NCBI RefSeq assembly: GCF_016865585.1
Contig: NZ_JAESND010000001.1
Location: 930,001-994,000 of the forward strand
Direction: 5' to 3'
Origin: Jeongeupia naejangsanensis
GTDB lineage: Bacteria > Pseudomonadota > Gammaproteobacteria > Burkholderiales > Chitinibacteraceae
Length of the DNA: 64,000 nt
Of the stretch, positions 30,728-39,805 are shown one piece after another. The translations under genes were made by a program, and so were the position numbers. The first letter of the stretch is position 1. Each line of letters begins with the position of its first letter. Below the pieces are notes generated by a model. The model had not been told where the DNA came from and did no database searches. It saw only the letters and a program-made list of their open reading frames with translations.

Positions 30728-32011
30728 ATGCTGCGTCTGTTCATCCGCGTCTACCTGATCCAGCTCATCGGCTTCGCCATCGCGATCACCGCGCTCGAGT
30801 ACGGCCTCGACTACATCACCCGCCCCTACCAGCAGGAGCTGAACTACGAGATGGGGCGCGGCTCGTTCGGCTATCTGGCCGACGAACTGCGCGGCAAACC
30901 GCTGGCAGAGCAGCAGGCACAGATCCGCAAGTGGCAGCCGAACTACGGACTTGGCCTGCGGCTGGTCGACGGCGCGCGGATGACGATCGAAGCCGACGAG
31001 CGTGCGCTGCTCGACAGCGGCAAGTTCTTCGGCCGCGACGAGTTCGAGCTATTCTTCGTGCCCATCGACTGGCCGCGCAGCAAGACGCTGCTGGAAATCC
31101 ACGTCAAGCCGCCGCCGCGCACGCTGATCCTGACGATCCAGACCGGCTCCTATCTGCTGCTGGCGCTGACGTTCGCCTTCTGCCTCTACCTGTGGTTCCG
31201 GCCGCACTGGCGCGACCTGCAGCAGCTCAAGGCCGCGGCAAAGCGGTTCGGCGACGGCGACCTCGGCGCGCGGGCCGGGGCGTCGAAACGTTCGTCGATC
31301 CGTGACCTGACCACACAGTTCGACATCATGGCGACACAGATCGAATCACTGGTCGCCAGCCGTCGCGACCTGACCAATGCGGTGTCACACGAGTTGCGCA
31401 CCCCGATGGCGCGGCTGTCGTTCGAGCTGGATGCCGCGCGCAAGCTCGACGATCCGGCGCAGTGGCGCGCGCTGATCGGCAATATGCGTCAGGATCTGAC
31501 GGAGCTGGAAACGCTGACATCCGAATTGCTGAGCTTTGCCCGGCTCGAGCATGCCGGCAGCGCCTTTGCCCAGGAGGCCGTTCGCGCCGACGACTGGCTC
31601 GACAGTGTCGTCGCCATGGTCGCACTCGAAGCCGAAGCCCGTGGTGTCCGCTGCTCGGTCAGCGCCGGAGTCCCGGACACCGTCACCCTCGACGCCCGGC
31701 AGATGGCTCGCGCACTGATCAATGTGGTCCGCAACGGCGTCCATCATGCCCGGTCTCGCGTCGAGGTCAGTCTGGTTCAGACCGGTTCGCGGTACACGCT
31801 CTCGATCGACGACGACGGCTGCGGCATTCCCGAGGGTGAGCGGCGCCGCGTTTTCGATCCGTTCGTCCGGCTGGACGAAAGCCGCAACCGCGCCACCGGC
31901 GGTTTCGGCCTCGGGCTGGCCATCGTCCAGCAGATCGTCAAGTCGCATCAGGGTGAAGTCCGCATCGAGGACTCACCGCTCGGCGGAGCACGCTTCGTAC
32001 TGCACTGGTGA
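30728..32011 (+). CDS. rstB: RstB-type sensor histidine kinase
   Basis: 427 residues: membrane helix 1 (about 8-24), periplasmic sensor of about 105 residues, helix 2 (about 132-156), HAMP, dimerisation domain with phospho-acceptor H221 (AVSHELRTPMARL) and a HATPase domain (N-box NVVRNGVHHA, G-boxes DDDGCGIP and GGFGLGLAIV). The short periplasmic domain and partner gene identify it as RstB-like. The signal is not known. Confidence 0.92.
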   Translation: MLRLFIRVYLIQLIGFAIAITALEYGLDYITRPYQQELNYEMGRGSFGYLADELRGKPLAEQQAQIRKWQPNYGLGLRLVDGARMTIEADERALLDSGKFFGRDEFELFFVPIDWPRSKTLLEIHVKPPPRTLILTIQTGSYLLLALTFAFCLYLWFRPHWRDLQQLKAAAKRFGDGDLGARAGASKRSSIRDLTTQFDIMATQIESLVASRRDLTNAVSHELRTPMARLSFELDAARKLDDPAQWRALIGNMRQDLTELETLTSELLSFARLEHAGSAFAQEAVRADDWLDSVVAMVALEAEARGVRCSVSAGVPDTVTLDARQMARALINVVRNGVHHARSRVEVSLVQTGSRYTLSIDDDGCGIPEGERRRVFDPFVRLDESRNRATGGFGLGLAIVQQIVKSHQGEVRIEDSPLGGARFVLHW

Positions 32012-32014
32012 AAC

Positions 32015-32037
32015 GGGCGCCGCATGAGGCGGCGCCC
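32015..32037. terminator. GC hairpin between convergent rstB and mipA
   Basis: GGGCGCCGC / GCGGCGCCC, 9-bp arms with a 5-nt loop but no T run on either side. A weak, possibly bidirectional terminator. Confidence 0.5.
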
Positions 32038-32056
32038 GGCAGACCGGCCCGACCGG

Positions 32057-32878
32057 TCAGAAGGTGTAATTCAGCGTCAGCAGCGCCGAGTAATTGGTCT
32101 TGGTATCCAGCAGCGGGCTGTTCTCCACCTCGCCGGCAAACTGCGTCACGCCTGCCGACAGGTCGGTGTTCCAGTTTTTGGTCCACTTGTGGGTCCAGTT
32201 GACCGTGGCGGTATAGCTGTTGATGCCCGAACCGGCCTCGTAGGCCTTGAAGCGGCTGGTCCTGCTCTGTGCCTGCGTCACGCCGAAATAGGTCTGGTTG
32301 TACTTGCTGTCACCCAGCTGCACCGATCCGGCCAGGCCGATGGTATCGGTCTCGCTCAGCTCGAACGCATGGCCCAGCTGCACGCTCCACGACAGCCCGC
32401 GGTCGCGGTTGCTCAGCGCCTGCTCGGCAGACAGGGTGAACATGGTCGCCGGCGTGATCATGAAACCCAGCGACGTCGTGCCGAGCACCGATCCCTTGAC
32501 GTCGCCCATGCCCTTGAGCCGGTCCGAGCCGGCGCCGAGATCCTTGTCGGTCTCGGCACGGCCGAAGTCGTAACCGACGCCGATCGACAGTACGAATTGC
32601 TCGCCGATCTGCGTCTGCCAGCCGACGCCCTGCAGCGGATCGAAATAGATGCCCTGCGGCGTCAGCATGTGGACGTTGAAATAGGGGCCGAACTGGTAGT
32701 CCTTGCTGCCGGCGAACTTCGGCGCATAGGCCACGCCGGCGCCGAGCGTGTATTCCGACTCGGTAAACCAATCGCCGACGCCGGTGGTGATTGCATCGAT
32801 GCGGGGATCGGCCAGCGCCGGGGCGGCGGCCAGTCCCGTCAGCAGCAGCAGGGTATTGCGTTGTAACAGCGTTCGCAT
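32057..32878 (-). CDS. MipA/OmpV-family outer-membrane protein
   Basis: 273 residues with a signal peptide (LLLLTGLAAAPALA-DP) and alternating amphipathic strands of an outer-membrane beta barrel ending in the terminal Phe of LTLNYTF. Family features include LGAGVAYAPKFAGSKDYQ and YFGVTQAQS. MipA was described as a scaffold for murein synthesis proteins, OmpV as an osmolarity-linked porin; the role here is not determinable. Start ATG 32878 gives a standard signal peptide. Its ribosome site lies within a strong leader hairpin. It faces rstAB across 45 bp, suggesting it may be under RstA control. Confidence 0.87.
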   Translation of the reverse strand: MRTLLQRNTLLLLTGLAAAPALADPRIDAITTGVGDWFTESEYTLGAGVAYAPKFAGSKDYQFGPYFNVHMLTPQGIYFDPLQGVGWQTQIGEQFVLSIGVGYDFGRAETDKDLGAGSDRLKGMGDVKGSVLGTTSLGFMITPATMFTLSAEQALSNRDRGLSWSVQLGHAFELSETDTIGLAGSVQLGDSKYNQTYFGVTQAQSRTSRFKAYEAGSGINSYTATVNWTHKWTKNWNTDLSAGVTQFAGEVENSPLLDTKTNYSALLTLNYTF

Positions 32879-32887
32879 GTGAGGAAG

Positions 32888-32911
32888 ACTCCGGTGAAAA
32901 CAGACCGGAGT
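32888..32911 (-). promoter_or_regulatory. Leader hairpin enclosing the mipA ribosome site
   Basis: ACTCCGGT and ACCGGAGT form 8-bp perfect arms with an 8-nt A-rich (T-rich in RNA sense) loop. On the mipA message the GGAG of the second arm, 10 nt before the ATG, is the only Shine-Dalgarno-like sequence, so folding would hide it. Confidence 0.5.
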
Positions 32912-32964
32912 ATGCGAAGCGCATGGGGTCGACTTGTCGGAGAACTGTGGGCAACTTGTAAAAA

Positions 32965-32980
32965 TTCGTGAAATCACGAA
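32965..32980. promoter_or_regulatory. Palindrome TTCGTGA-AA-TCACGAA
   Basis: 7-bp arms with a 2-bp spacer lie in the region between divergent mipA and the alpha/beta hydrolase gene, a typical dimeric operator shape. A second repeat (AAGCACG / CGTGCTT, 32987-33011) follows. Confidence 0.4.
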
Positions 32981-33111
32981 GAAAGCAAGCACGGCGTTGT
33001 AGAGCGTGCTTCTCGCGCAACACTTTCAATACAATATCTCCACACTTTCGCCGAAGGCGGGACCGACGGATTTTCGACACTGCTGCTGTCGCCACTTCCG
33101 ATGCCCTCGCC

Positions 33112-33969
33112 ATGCGCCAGCCTGCTTGTTCTTCCGTCCTTCCGCCGCCCCGCCGCTCCGCCTTTGCCGCCCCGAGCGACGGTTCGGTCGCCATCCTGCT
33201 GGTTCACGGCCTCGGCGGTACCGACCGCGACCTCGGCTCGCTGGGCAAGGTGCTGCAGCGCGCCGGCATCACCACCCACACGCTGACCTTGCCCGGCCAC
33301 GGCGGCCGCCCGGAGGACCTGTACGACGTGCAGGCCGAGGACTGGATCGCCACCGTTGTCGCCCACTATCGCGCGCTGTCGGTGCGCTACGAAACGCTGC
33401 ACCTGATGGGCATGTGCCTCGGCGCGCTGCTGGCGATCGAAACGGCCAAGCGCGTCGACCTGCGCAACGGCCGGCTTGTCGCGCTGGCGCCGCCGGTGTT
33501 CATCGACGGCTGGGCGATGCCCTGGTACCGCGAACTGCGTCACGTCGTTTACCACGTGCCGGGGCTGATGCAGCTGATGCGCATCCCCGAAGCCGAACCC
33601 TACGGCATCAAGAACGAACCGATGCGTGCACTGGTCAAGGCCAAGCTCTGCGACGGCAACACCTTCCACTATCCGTGGGTGCCGCTGTCCTGCATTCGCG
33701 AGGTCGACCGGGTGCGGCGCTGGGTCCGGTCCGAACTCAATCGCGTGCGTGCCGCCACGCTGATCGTCCACGCGCGCGAGGATGAACTGACCAGCCCGCG
33801 TTCGGCCGCACTACTCAAGCGCCGGATCCCGCACAGCCGCGCGGTCATCGTCGAAAACAGCTACCACATGATCTGCGTCGACAATGACCGGAAGCAGGTC
33901 GCGACCGAAGTCCTCAGCCATCTCGGGCTCGGCCACGCGGCTCAGTCGTCGTCCTGCACCGCCTTGTAG
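33112..33969 (+). CDS. Alpha/beta hydrolase with a Cys at the nucleophile position
   Basis: 285-residue cytoplasmic hydrolase of the monoacylglycerol-lipase/carboxylesterase type: oxyanion LLVHGLGGT (29-37), nucleophile elbow G-M-C102-L-G where Ser is usual, Asp in VHAREDELTSP and His in ENSYHMICVD. The Cys elbow is seen in PHA synthases and dienelactone hydrolases, so the enzyme could be a thiol-type esterase or acyltransferase; the substrate is unknown. The ATG at 33112 is selected because residues before it are a basic, low-complexity stretch; the start is uncertain. Its 3' end overlaps the convergent EF-G-like gene by 28 bp. Confidence 0.78.
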   Translation: MRQPACSSVLPPPRRSAFAAPSDGSVAILLVHGLGGTDRDLGSLGKVLQRAGITTHTLTLPGHGGRPEDLYDVQAEDWIATVVAHYRALSVRYETLHLMGMCLGALLAIETAKRVDLRNGRLVALAPPVFIDGWAMPWYRELRHVVYHVPGLMQLMRIPEAEPYGIKNEPMRALVKAKLCDGNTFHYPWVPLSCIREVDRVRRWVRSELNRVRAATLIVHAREDELTSPRSAALLKRRIPHSRAVIVENSYHMICVDNDRKQVATEVLSHLGLGHAAQSSSCTAL

Positions 33970-35978
33970 CCTGCCGAAAGGCGCTGCTGGACCTCCGGCG
34001 GCACCGCATCGTAGTGGCTGAGCGTCAGCGCGTAAGCGCCCTGGCCGCCGGTGATCGCCTTGAGCCGGCCGGCATAGCCGTCGAGTTCGGCCAGCGGAAC
34101 GTGGCCGCGGATCAGCACCAGTTGCTGCGACAGCGTCTCGGTGCCGCTGACCTGCCCGCGCCGTCCCGACAGGTCGGCCGTCAGGTCGCCCAGCCGGGAC
34201 TCGGGCGCGGTGATCTCGATCTCCACCACCGGTTCGAGCACGACCGGCGCAGCCGCCTGCAGCGCCTCGAGCATCGCCTTGCGCCCGGCGGCCTGGAAGG
34301 CGACATCCTTTGAATCGACCGAATGGCTCTTGCCATCGTACACGGTCACCTTGATGTCCTCGATCGGGCTGCCCGACACCGGGCCGGCAGCCAGCGCCGC
34401 ACGCACGCCCTTCTCTACCGACTGGATGAATTGCCCCGGGATCACGCCGCCCTTGACCGCATCGACAAAGGCAAAGCCCGCGCCGCGCTGCTGCGGCTCG
34501 ATCCGCAGGAAGACCTCGCCGAACTGGCCGGCACCACCGGTCTGCTTCTTGTGGCGATGGTGGCCCTCGGCCGGACGCGTGATCGTTTCCCGGTACGGTA
34601 CCCGTGGCACGCTGGTCTGGACTTCGAGCCGGTAGGTGCTCGCCATCCGGTCGAGCAGATAGCGCAGGTGCATTTCGCCCATGCCCCGCAAGACCGTCTC
34701 GTGCGTCACGGTGTCGTGATCGACCTTCACGCACGGGTCCTCCATCTGCAGCCGGTGCAGCACTTCGCCGATGCGCTGCTCGTCGCCGTGCCGCTTGGGC
34801 TGGATCGCCAGCCCCTGCATCGGCGCCGGAAACGCGCTCGGCTGCAGATGGATCAGATCCTCGTCGTGCGAATCGTGCAGCACGACATCGAAGGCAATGT
34901 CGTCGACCTTGGCAATGGCGCCGAACTCGCCCGGCAGCAACCGGTTGACCTCGTCGTAGCGCTTGCCCTGCACCCGCAGCAGGTGGCCGACCTTGAACGG
35001 CTTGCGGCCGTCGCCGATGAGCAGTTGCGAGTCGCGCGCCACCGTGCCCTGATGAACGCGGAAGACGCCGAGCTTGCCGACATACGGATCCATCACCACC
35101 TTGAACACGTGTGCCACCACGTGTTTGTCCGGATCCGGCACCGCGCGGAACACGCCGGATTTGCCCTTGATGAACGGCGGTGGATTGCCTTCGCGCGGGT
35201 TCGGCGCAAGCTTGGCCAGCACGTCGACCAGTTCCGGCACGCCGACACCGGTGCGCGCCGAAACGAAGCAAAGCGGAATCAGGTGCCCCTGCCGCAACGC
35301 GGTTTCGAACGGTGCATGCAGTTCGGCCGGCGTCACCTCGCCCTGTTCAAGGTAGCGCGCCATCAGTACCTCGTCGACCTCGACGACCTGATCGATCAGC
35401 GCCTGATGCGCATCGGCCACCGACGAGAAATCGGCCTCGCCGTCGGGCGAAAAAAAACAGTCGACGACGCGACTGCCTTGCCCGGCCGGCAGATTGATCG
35501 GCAGGACCTCTCTGCCGAAGGCCTCGCGCAGATCGGCGAGCAAGGCGGGCAGATCGACACGCTCGGCATCGATCTTGTTCACGACCAGAATCCGGCACAA
35601 GCCGCGATCCGCCGCCGCATCCATCATCCGCCGCGTCGACAGCTCGATGCCGTTCTGCGCATTGACGACGACCAGCGCGGTATCGACCGCCGTCAGCGCC
35701 GCCAGCGCCTGACCGATGAAATCAGGATACCCGGGCGTGTCGATCAGGTTGACCGTGACGTCGTCGTGCTCGAATCGCGCGAGCGCCGACGACAGCGAAT
35801 GGCCGTATTCGCGCTCGAGCGGATCGAAATCGCAGACGGTATCGCCGCGCTCCAGTGCGCCCATCGCCGCAATGGCCCCGCTTTTGAACAACAGCGCCTC
35901 GGCCAGCGTCGTCTTGCCGCTGCCGCCGTGGCCGACCAGTGCAACCGTGCGGACTGCTTCAACCGGATCGTGGGACAT
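33942..35978 (-). CDS. EF-G-like translation GTPase (EF-G2 type)
   Basis: 678-residue ribosomal GTPase relative. Domains follow EF-G order: G domain with P-loop GHGGSGKTT, G3 DTPGYPDF and G4 NKID; domain II about 285-370; domains III-V to the end (KKQTGGAGQFGEV, SGRRGQVSG). The G3 His of canonical elongation factors (DTPGH) is Tyr here and the domain IV tip differs, as in the second EF-G-like family whose cellular role is unsettled. Start ATG 35978 has GGAGA 5 nt upstream; an upstream TTG is less likely. Probably not the main elongation factor. Confidence 0.88.
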   Translation of the reverse strand: MSHDPVEAVRTVALVGHGGSGKTTLAEALLFKSGAIAAMGALERGDTVCDFDPLEREYGHSLSSALARFEHDDVTVNLIDTPGYPDFIGQALAALTAVDTALVVVNAQNGIELSTRRMMDAAADRGLCRILVVNKIDAERVDLPALLADLREAFGREVLPINLPAGQGSRVVDCFFSPDGEADFSSVADAHQALIDQVVEVDEVLMARYLEQGEVTPAELHAPFETALRQGHLIPLCFVSARTGVGVPELVDVLAKLAPNPREGNPPPFIKGKSGVFRAVPDPDKHVVAHVFKVVMDPYVGKLGVFRVHQGTVARDSQLLIGDGRKPFKVGHLLRVQGKRYDEVNRLLPGEFGAIAKVDDIAFDVVLHDSHDEDLIHLQPSAFPAPMQGLAIQPKRHGDEQRIGEVLHRLQMEDPCVKVDHDTVTHETVLRGMGEMHLRYLLDRMASTYRLEVQTSVPRVPYRETITRPAEGHHRHKKQTGGAGQFGEVFLRIEPQQRGAGFAFVDAVKGGVIPGQFIQSVEKGVRAALAAGPVSGSPIEDIKVTVYDGKSHSVDSKDVAFQAAGRKAMLEALQAAAPVVLEPVVEIEITAPESRLGDLTADLSGRRGQVSGTETLSQQLVLIRGHVPLAELDGYAGRLKAITGGQGAYALTLSHYDAVPPEVQQRLSAGYKAVQDDD

Positions 35979-36120
35979 CGCCGTCTCCAAACCTTACGGG
36001 TGTTTGGAGTATAGCGACGACAAGCAAGGCCGCCATCCCGGATGGTTCGCCCTTGCGCCTGATCGGCCGGCGTCCGCGCGGGTCGGATCGACTTCGTCGC
36101 GGCGCGCGGGTCCTTCGCTT

Positions 36121-36543
36121 CTACTGTGCTTGCGCCGTTTCGAGCTGCCGGGCCTGCGCGGCCAGAGCATCGAGCGACAGATCGCTGCCGGCAAGTGCAG
36201 CCGGCATGCCTTCCGGTGTACCAAGGAAGAAGCACTGCTTCGCCTGAACGGTGTTGCCGAACAGAATGCCGCCGGTGTAGCCGGGGATGTACGGCCCCAT
36301 GACCAGATTGATCGAAACACTGAAACGCCCGTCCGCGCCGTTGAGCAGCGTCGTGCCACCACCCGGCGTTTGCGTAACCTTGCCACTGACGGGAATGGCG
36401 TAGTCCTTGTGATCGAGCGTGATCCGGAATTCACCGGCAAGCTCGTCGCCTTTCGGGGCCAGATCGACGAGCCAGGCCTTGTGCAGCAATTCGGATTCGT
36501 GATCGAAAATGGCGAGCGTAATCGTGTTCGAGGGATGGGACAT
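36121..36543 (-). CDS. Hypothetical protein, 140 residues
   Basis: I do not recognise a family. The protein has no signal peptide or membrane helix; it is rich in beta-type residues with several glycines (PGGGTTLLNGADGRF, MGPYIPGYTGGILFG) and ends in an Ala/Gln-rich helix. The ATG has a good AAAGGA ribosome site 9 nt upstream. It lies alone between dxs and the EF-G-like gene on the same strand, with about 140-190 bp on either side, so it probably has its own promoter. Confidence 0.7.
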   Translation of the reverse strand: MSHPSNTITLAIFDHESELLHKAWLVDLAPKGDELAGEFRITLDHKDYAIPVSGKVTQTPGGGTTLLNGADGRFSVSINLVMGPYIPGYTGGILFGNTVQAKQCFFLGTPEGMPAALAGSDLSLDALAAQARQLETAQAQ

Positions 36544-36683
36544 CGCGGTTTTCCTTTGAAGGGGTGGATGGCAGCCTTTCGCCTTCGCCGCCGTGGCGAC
36601 GCGCAAAAGTCTTCCGGTCAGGTCTTGCGCCGGATTGATGATAGTTGTCCGGCACCTGCTTCACCCGGGCACCGCCACCCCCC

Positions 36684-36711
36684 AAAAAAAACGCAGGCAC
36701 AAGCCGGCGTT
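36684..36711 (-). terminator. Terminator of the xseB-ispA-dxs operon
   Basis: Read leftwards, AACGC / GCGTT plus an inner 3-bp GGC/GCC stem is followed by eight T residues. Confidence 0.8.
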
Positions 36712-36729
36712 TTTGCGGACGAAGCGGGC

Positions 36730-38571
36730 TCAGCCCAACCGGGTCCGGATCGAAGCTTCGATCCCCGCGGCGTCGAGGCCGCAATCGGCGAGCAACTGCT
36801 TCTGTTCACCGTGCTCGACGTAATCGTCGGGCAGGCCGAGCTGCAGCACCGGTTTGACGATACCCTGCTTCATCATGCTTTCGAGCAGCGCACTGCCTGC
36901 GCCGCCCATGATGGCGTTTTCCTCGACCGTGACGATCAGATCGTGCGCAGCGACAAGTTCTGCGACCAGTGCATCGTCGAGCGGCTTGACGAAGCGCATG
37001 TTGGCCACCGTGGCGTCGAGCGCGTCGCCGGCCTTCAGCGCGGGTTCGAGCAGCGTACCGAACGCCAGGATCGCGACCTTGCTGCCGCGGCGGGCGACAC
37101 TACCCTTGCCCCAGGGCACGCCGGTCATCCCGGTTTCGACTGCGACACCCGTGCCGGAGCCGCGCGGATAACGCACCGCCGCCGGGCCCGGATGCTGGTA
37201 GGCGCTGTAGAGCATCTGCCGGCACTCGTTTTCATCGCTTGGGGCCAGCACAGCCATGTTCGGAATGCAGCGCAGGAACGAATAATCGAACGAGCCGGCG
37301 TGCGTCGGGCCGTCGGCACCGACGAGACCAGCGCGGTCGATCGCAAACGTCACGTCGAGGTTCTGCAGCGCAACGTCGTGGACCAGCTGGTCGTAGGCAC
37401 GCTGCAAAAAGGTCGAATAGATCGCCACCACCGGCTTGAGCCCTTCACAGGCGAGGCCGGCGGCGAAGGTCACCGCGTGCTGCTCGGCGATGCCGACGTC
37501 GAAATAGCGGTCCGGGAATTCCTGCTCGAAGCGCACCAAGCCCGAGCCCTCGCGCATCGCCGGCGTGATGCCGACGAGCTTGTCATCCTTGGCCGCCATG
37601 TCGCACAGCCAGTCGCCGAACACCTGGGTGAACGAAACCTTGGCGCCGGCTTTGCCGCCGGCCATGCCGTTCTCGGGCTGGAACGGCGTCACCGCGTGAT
37701 ACTTGACCGGATCGTCGACGGCCAGCTTGTAACCCTGCCCCTTCTTGGTCACCACGTGCAGGAACTGCGGTCCCTTCAGCTGCTTGATGTTCGCCAGCGT
37801 CGTCACCAGCGCATCGAGATTGTGGCCGTCGACCGGGCCGATGTAGTTGAAGCCGAGCTCCTCGAACAGCGACGCCGGCGTCAGCAGCGCCTTGACGTGC
37901 TCTTCGCCCTTCTTCGCCAGCTCCTTCAGCGGCGGCACCGCGCCGAGCACCTTTTCGGACGCATTGCGGAAGCCGTTGTAGAACTTGCCCGACAGCAGCT
38001 TGGCCAGATAATTGTTGAACGCGCCGACATTGGGCGAGATCGACATTTCGTTGTCGTTGAGGATCACCAGGAGGTTGGTGTCCCGACGATGGCCGGCGTT
38101 GAACAGTGCCTCGATCGCCTGGCCGGCGGTCATTGCACCGTCGCCGATCACCGCGATCGCATGTCGTTGTTCACCGTTGATCAGCGCCGCCTCGGCCATG
38201 CCCAGCGCCGCGCCGATCGACGTGCTCGAGTGGCCGACACCGAAGGTGTCGTACTCGCTCTCGTCACGCTTCGGAAAGCCGGCCAGACCGCCCTGCTTGC
38301 GCATCGTGTTCATGCGTTCGCGCCGGCCGGTGAGGATCTTGTGCGGATAACTCTGGTGGCCGACGTCCCACACCAGCCGGTCTTCCGGGGTGTTGAACAC
38401 GTAATGCAGCGCGATCGTCAGTTCGACCGCACCGAGGTTCGAAGCGAAGTGGCCGCCGGTATGGCTGACCGAGTCGAGCAGGAAGGCGCGCAGTTCTTCT
38501 GCCAGCGGCGCGAGCTGCTTGCGGTCGAGCTGGCGCAGATCGGCGGGCGTATTGATGGTTTCAAGCAGCAT
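36730..38571 (-). CDS. dxs: 1-deoxy-D-xylulose-5-phosphate synthase
   Basis: 613-residue thiamin-diphosphate enzyme joining pyruvate and glyceraldehyde 3-phosphate in the first step of the MEP isoprenoid pathway, also feeding thiamin and pyridoxal synthesis. Visible: [20 protein letters not shown], the TPP-binding motif [18 protein letters not shown] ... [10 protein letters not shown], and the catalytic Glu region [17 protein letters not shown]. Length is standard. The start lies 3 bp after the ispA stop, and xseB overlaps ispA, giving the conserved xseB-ispA-dxs order. Terminator downstream. Confidence 0.97.
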   Translation of the reverse strand: MLLETINTPADLRQLDRKQLAPLAEELRAFLLDSVSHTGGHFASNLGAVELTIALHYVFNTPEDRLVWDVGHQSYPHKILTGRRERMNTMRKQGGLAGFPKRDESEYDTFGVGHSSTSIGAALGMAEAALINGEQRHAIAVIGDGAMTAGQAIEALFNAGHRRDTNLLVILNDNEMSISPNVGAFNNYLAKLLSGKFYNGFRNASEKVLGAVPPLKELAKKGEEHVKALLTPASLFEELGFNYIGPVDGHNLDALVTTLANIKQLKGPQFLHVVTKKGQGYKLAVDDPVKYHAVTPFQPENGMAGGKAGAKVSFTQVFGDWLCDMAAKDDKLVGITPAMREGSGLVRFEQEFPDRYFDVGIAEQHAVTFAAGLACEGLKPVVAIYSTFLQRAYDQLVHDVALQNLDVTFAIDRAGLVGADGPTHAGSFDYSFLRCIPNMAVLAPSDENECRQMLYSAYQHPGPAAVRYPRGSGTGVAVETGMTGVPWGKGSVARRGSKVAILAFGTLLEPALKAGDALDATVANMRFVKPLDDALVAELVAAHDLIVTVEENAIMGGAGSALLESMMKQGIVKPVLQLGLPDDYVEHGEQKQLLADCGLDAAGIEASIRTRLG

Positions 38572-38574
38572 GGA

Positions 38575-39483
38575 TCAGAACCGGCGATCGACGATGAAGT
38601 CGGCAAGTTGATTCAACCGGAGGGCGCGATCGCCGAACGGTGCGAGTGCGGCGCGGGCGTCGGCCAGCAGTTCGGCGGCCTTGTCCTTGGCGCCCTTGAG
38701 GCCGAGCAGCGCGACATAGGTCGGCTTGTGGTTGGCCGCGTCCTTGCCGGCGGTCTTGCCCAGCGTGGCGGTATCGGCCTCTTCGTCGAGGATGTCATCG
38801 ACGACCTGGAACGCCAGACCGACGCACTTGGCGAAATGGTCTAGCCGCGTGCGCTCGTCATCCGACAAGGCCGTGCCACAGGCGGCACCCAGCGCGACCG
38901 AAGCGCGGATCAGCGCACCGGTCTTGAGGATGTGCATCAGTTCGAGCTGCGGCAGCGTCAGGGTTTCACCGACGCTGTACAGGTCGATGCCCTGTCCGCC
39001 GCACATGCCGTGGCTGCCCGAGGCGCGCGCCAGTGTGCGCACCATGCCGAGCTGCACGACCGGATCATCGGCCAGCGGCCTGGCGGTCAATGCGTCGAAC
39101 GCGGCGGTCTGCAGCGCGTCGCCGGCAAGCAGCGCCGTCGCCTCGTCGTACTTCACGTGCACCGTCGGCTTGCCGCGGCGCAGCACGTCGTTGTCCATCG
39201 GCGGCATGTCGTCATGGACCAGCGAGTACGCGTGGATCATCTCGACCGCGCCAGCGGCATGGTCGAGCCGGGCCGGATCGGCGCCGACGAGTTCGCCGGC
39301 GGCGAACGCCAGCAAGGGACGAACGCGCTTGCCGCCATCGAGCACCGCATAGCGCATCGCCTCGTGCAGGCGCGCAGGGTGCTGGTTTGCCGGCGGCAGC
39401 AGCGCATCAAGCACGGTTTCAACCCGCGCCTGCACGGCGTGCATCCAGTCTGAAAACGGGGCGTTGGATTCGATCAAGGTCAT
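38575..39483 (-). CDS. ispA: Farnesyl diphosphate synthase
   Basis: 302-residue trans-prenyltransferase that condenses isopentenyl diphosphate with dimethylallyl and geranyl diphosphate. Both Asp-rich motifs are present: first LVHDDMPPMDND, second FQVVDDILDEEAD; also GGKRVRPLL. Two residues before the first motif are Ser/Leu type as in bacterial FPP synthases, fitting a C15 product. Middle gene of xseB-ispA-dxs, sharing ATGA with xseB. Confidence 0.95.
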   Translation of the reverse strand: MTLIESNAPFSDWMHAVQARVETVLDALLPPANQHPARLHEAMRYAVLDGGKRVRPLLAFAAGELVGADPARLDHAAGAVEMIHAYSLVHDDMPPMDNDVLRRGKPTVHVKYDEATALLAGDALQTAAFDALTARPLADDPVVQLGMVRTLARASGSHGMCGGQGIDLYSVGETLTLPQLELMHILKTGALIRASVALGAACGTALSDDERTRLDHFAKCVGLAFQVVDDILDEEADTATLGKTAGKDAANHKPTYVALLGLKGAKDKAAELLADARAALAPFGDRALRLNQLADFIVDRRF

Positions 39484-39722
39484 TCGGACTCCGGCTGGAA
39501 GGGCTTGAGCTGGCCGGCTTCGAGGATTTTCAGTTGCTGTTCGGCGTCGGCGAGCTTGCCCTGGCAGAAACCGAGCAGGGTCTGGCCGCGCTGGTAGGCA
39601 TTGAGCGCCGCTTCAAGCGGCAGGTTGCCGGCTTCGAGCTCGGCAATCAGGGCTTCGAGTTCACGCAGTCCGGACTCGAAATCGGCCGGCGTTGCGGCCG
39701 GCGTTTTGGCTGCTTTTGGCAT
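39480..39722 (-). CDS. xseB: Exodeoxyribonuclease VII small subunit
   Basis: 80-residue helical protein that joins XseA in the single-strand-specific exonuclease VII. Core FESGLRELEALIAELEAGNL and the following LPLEAALNAYQRGQTL match XseB. The ATG (MPKAAKTP) is preferred over an upstream TTG; no clear Shine-Dalgarno is visible. First gene of the operon, overlapping ispA by 4 bp. The large subunit gene is not in the window. Confidence 0.92.
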   Translation of the reverse strand: MPKAAKTPAATPADFESGLRELEALIAELEAGNLPLEAALNAYQRGQTLLGFCQGKLADAEQQLKILEAGQLKPFQPESE

Positions 39723-39805
39723 GGGGGCAAGGGCGGCAGGAAATCCGGCCAAAATACCCCCAAGCCACGCCGGAAGTCAATCACAGACTGGGTTTCAGCC
39801 CGGTT

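Noticed and set aside
30034-32011. The two-component pair as KdpDE
   Set aside because: Both proteins match RstA/RstB far better; the kinase lacks the KdpD and USP sensor domains and is much too short for KdpD.
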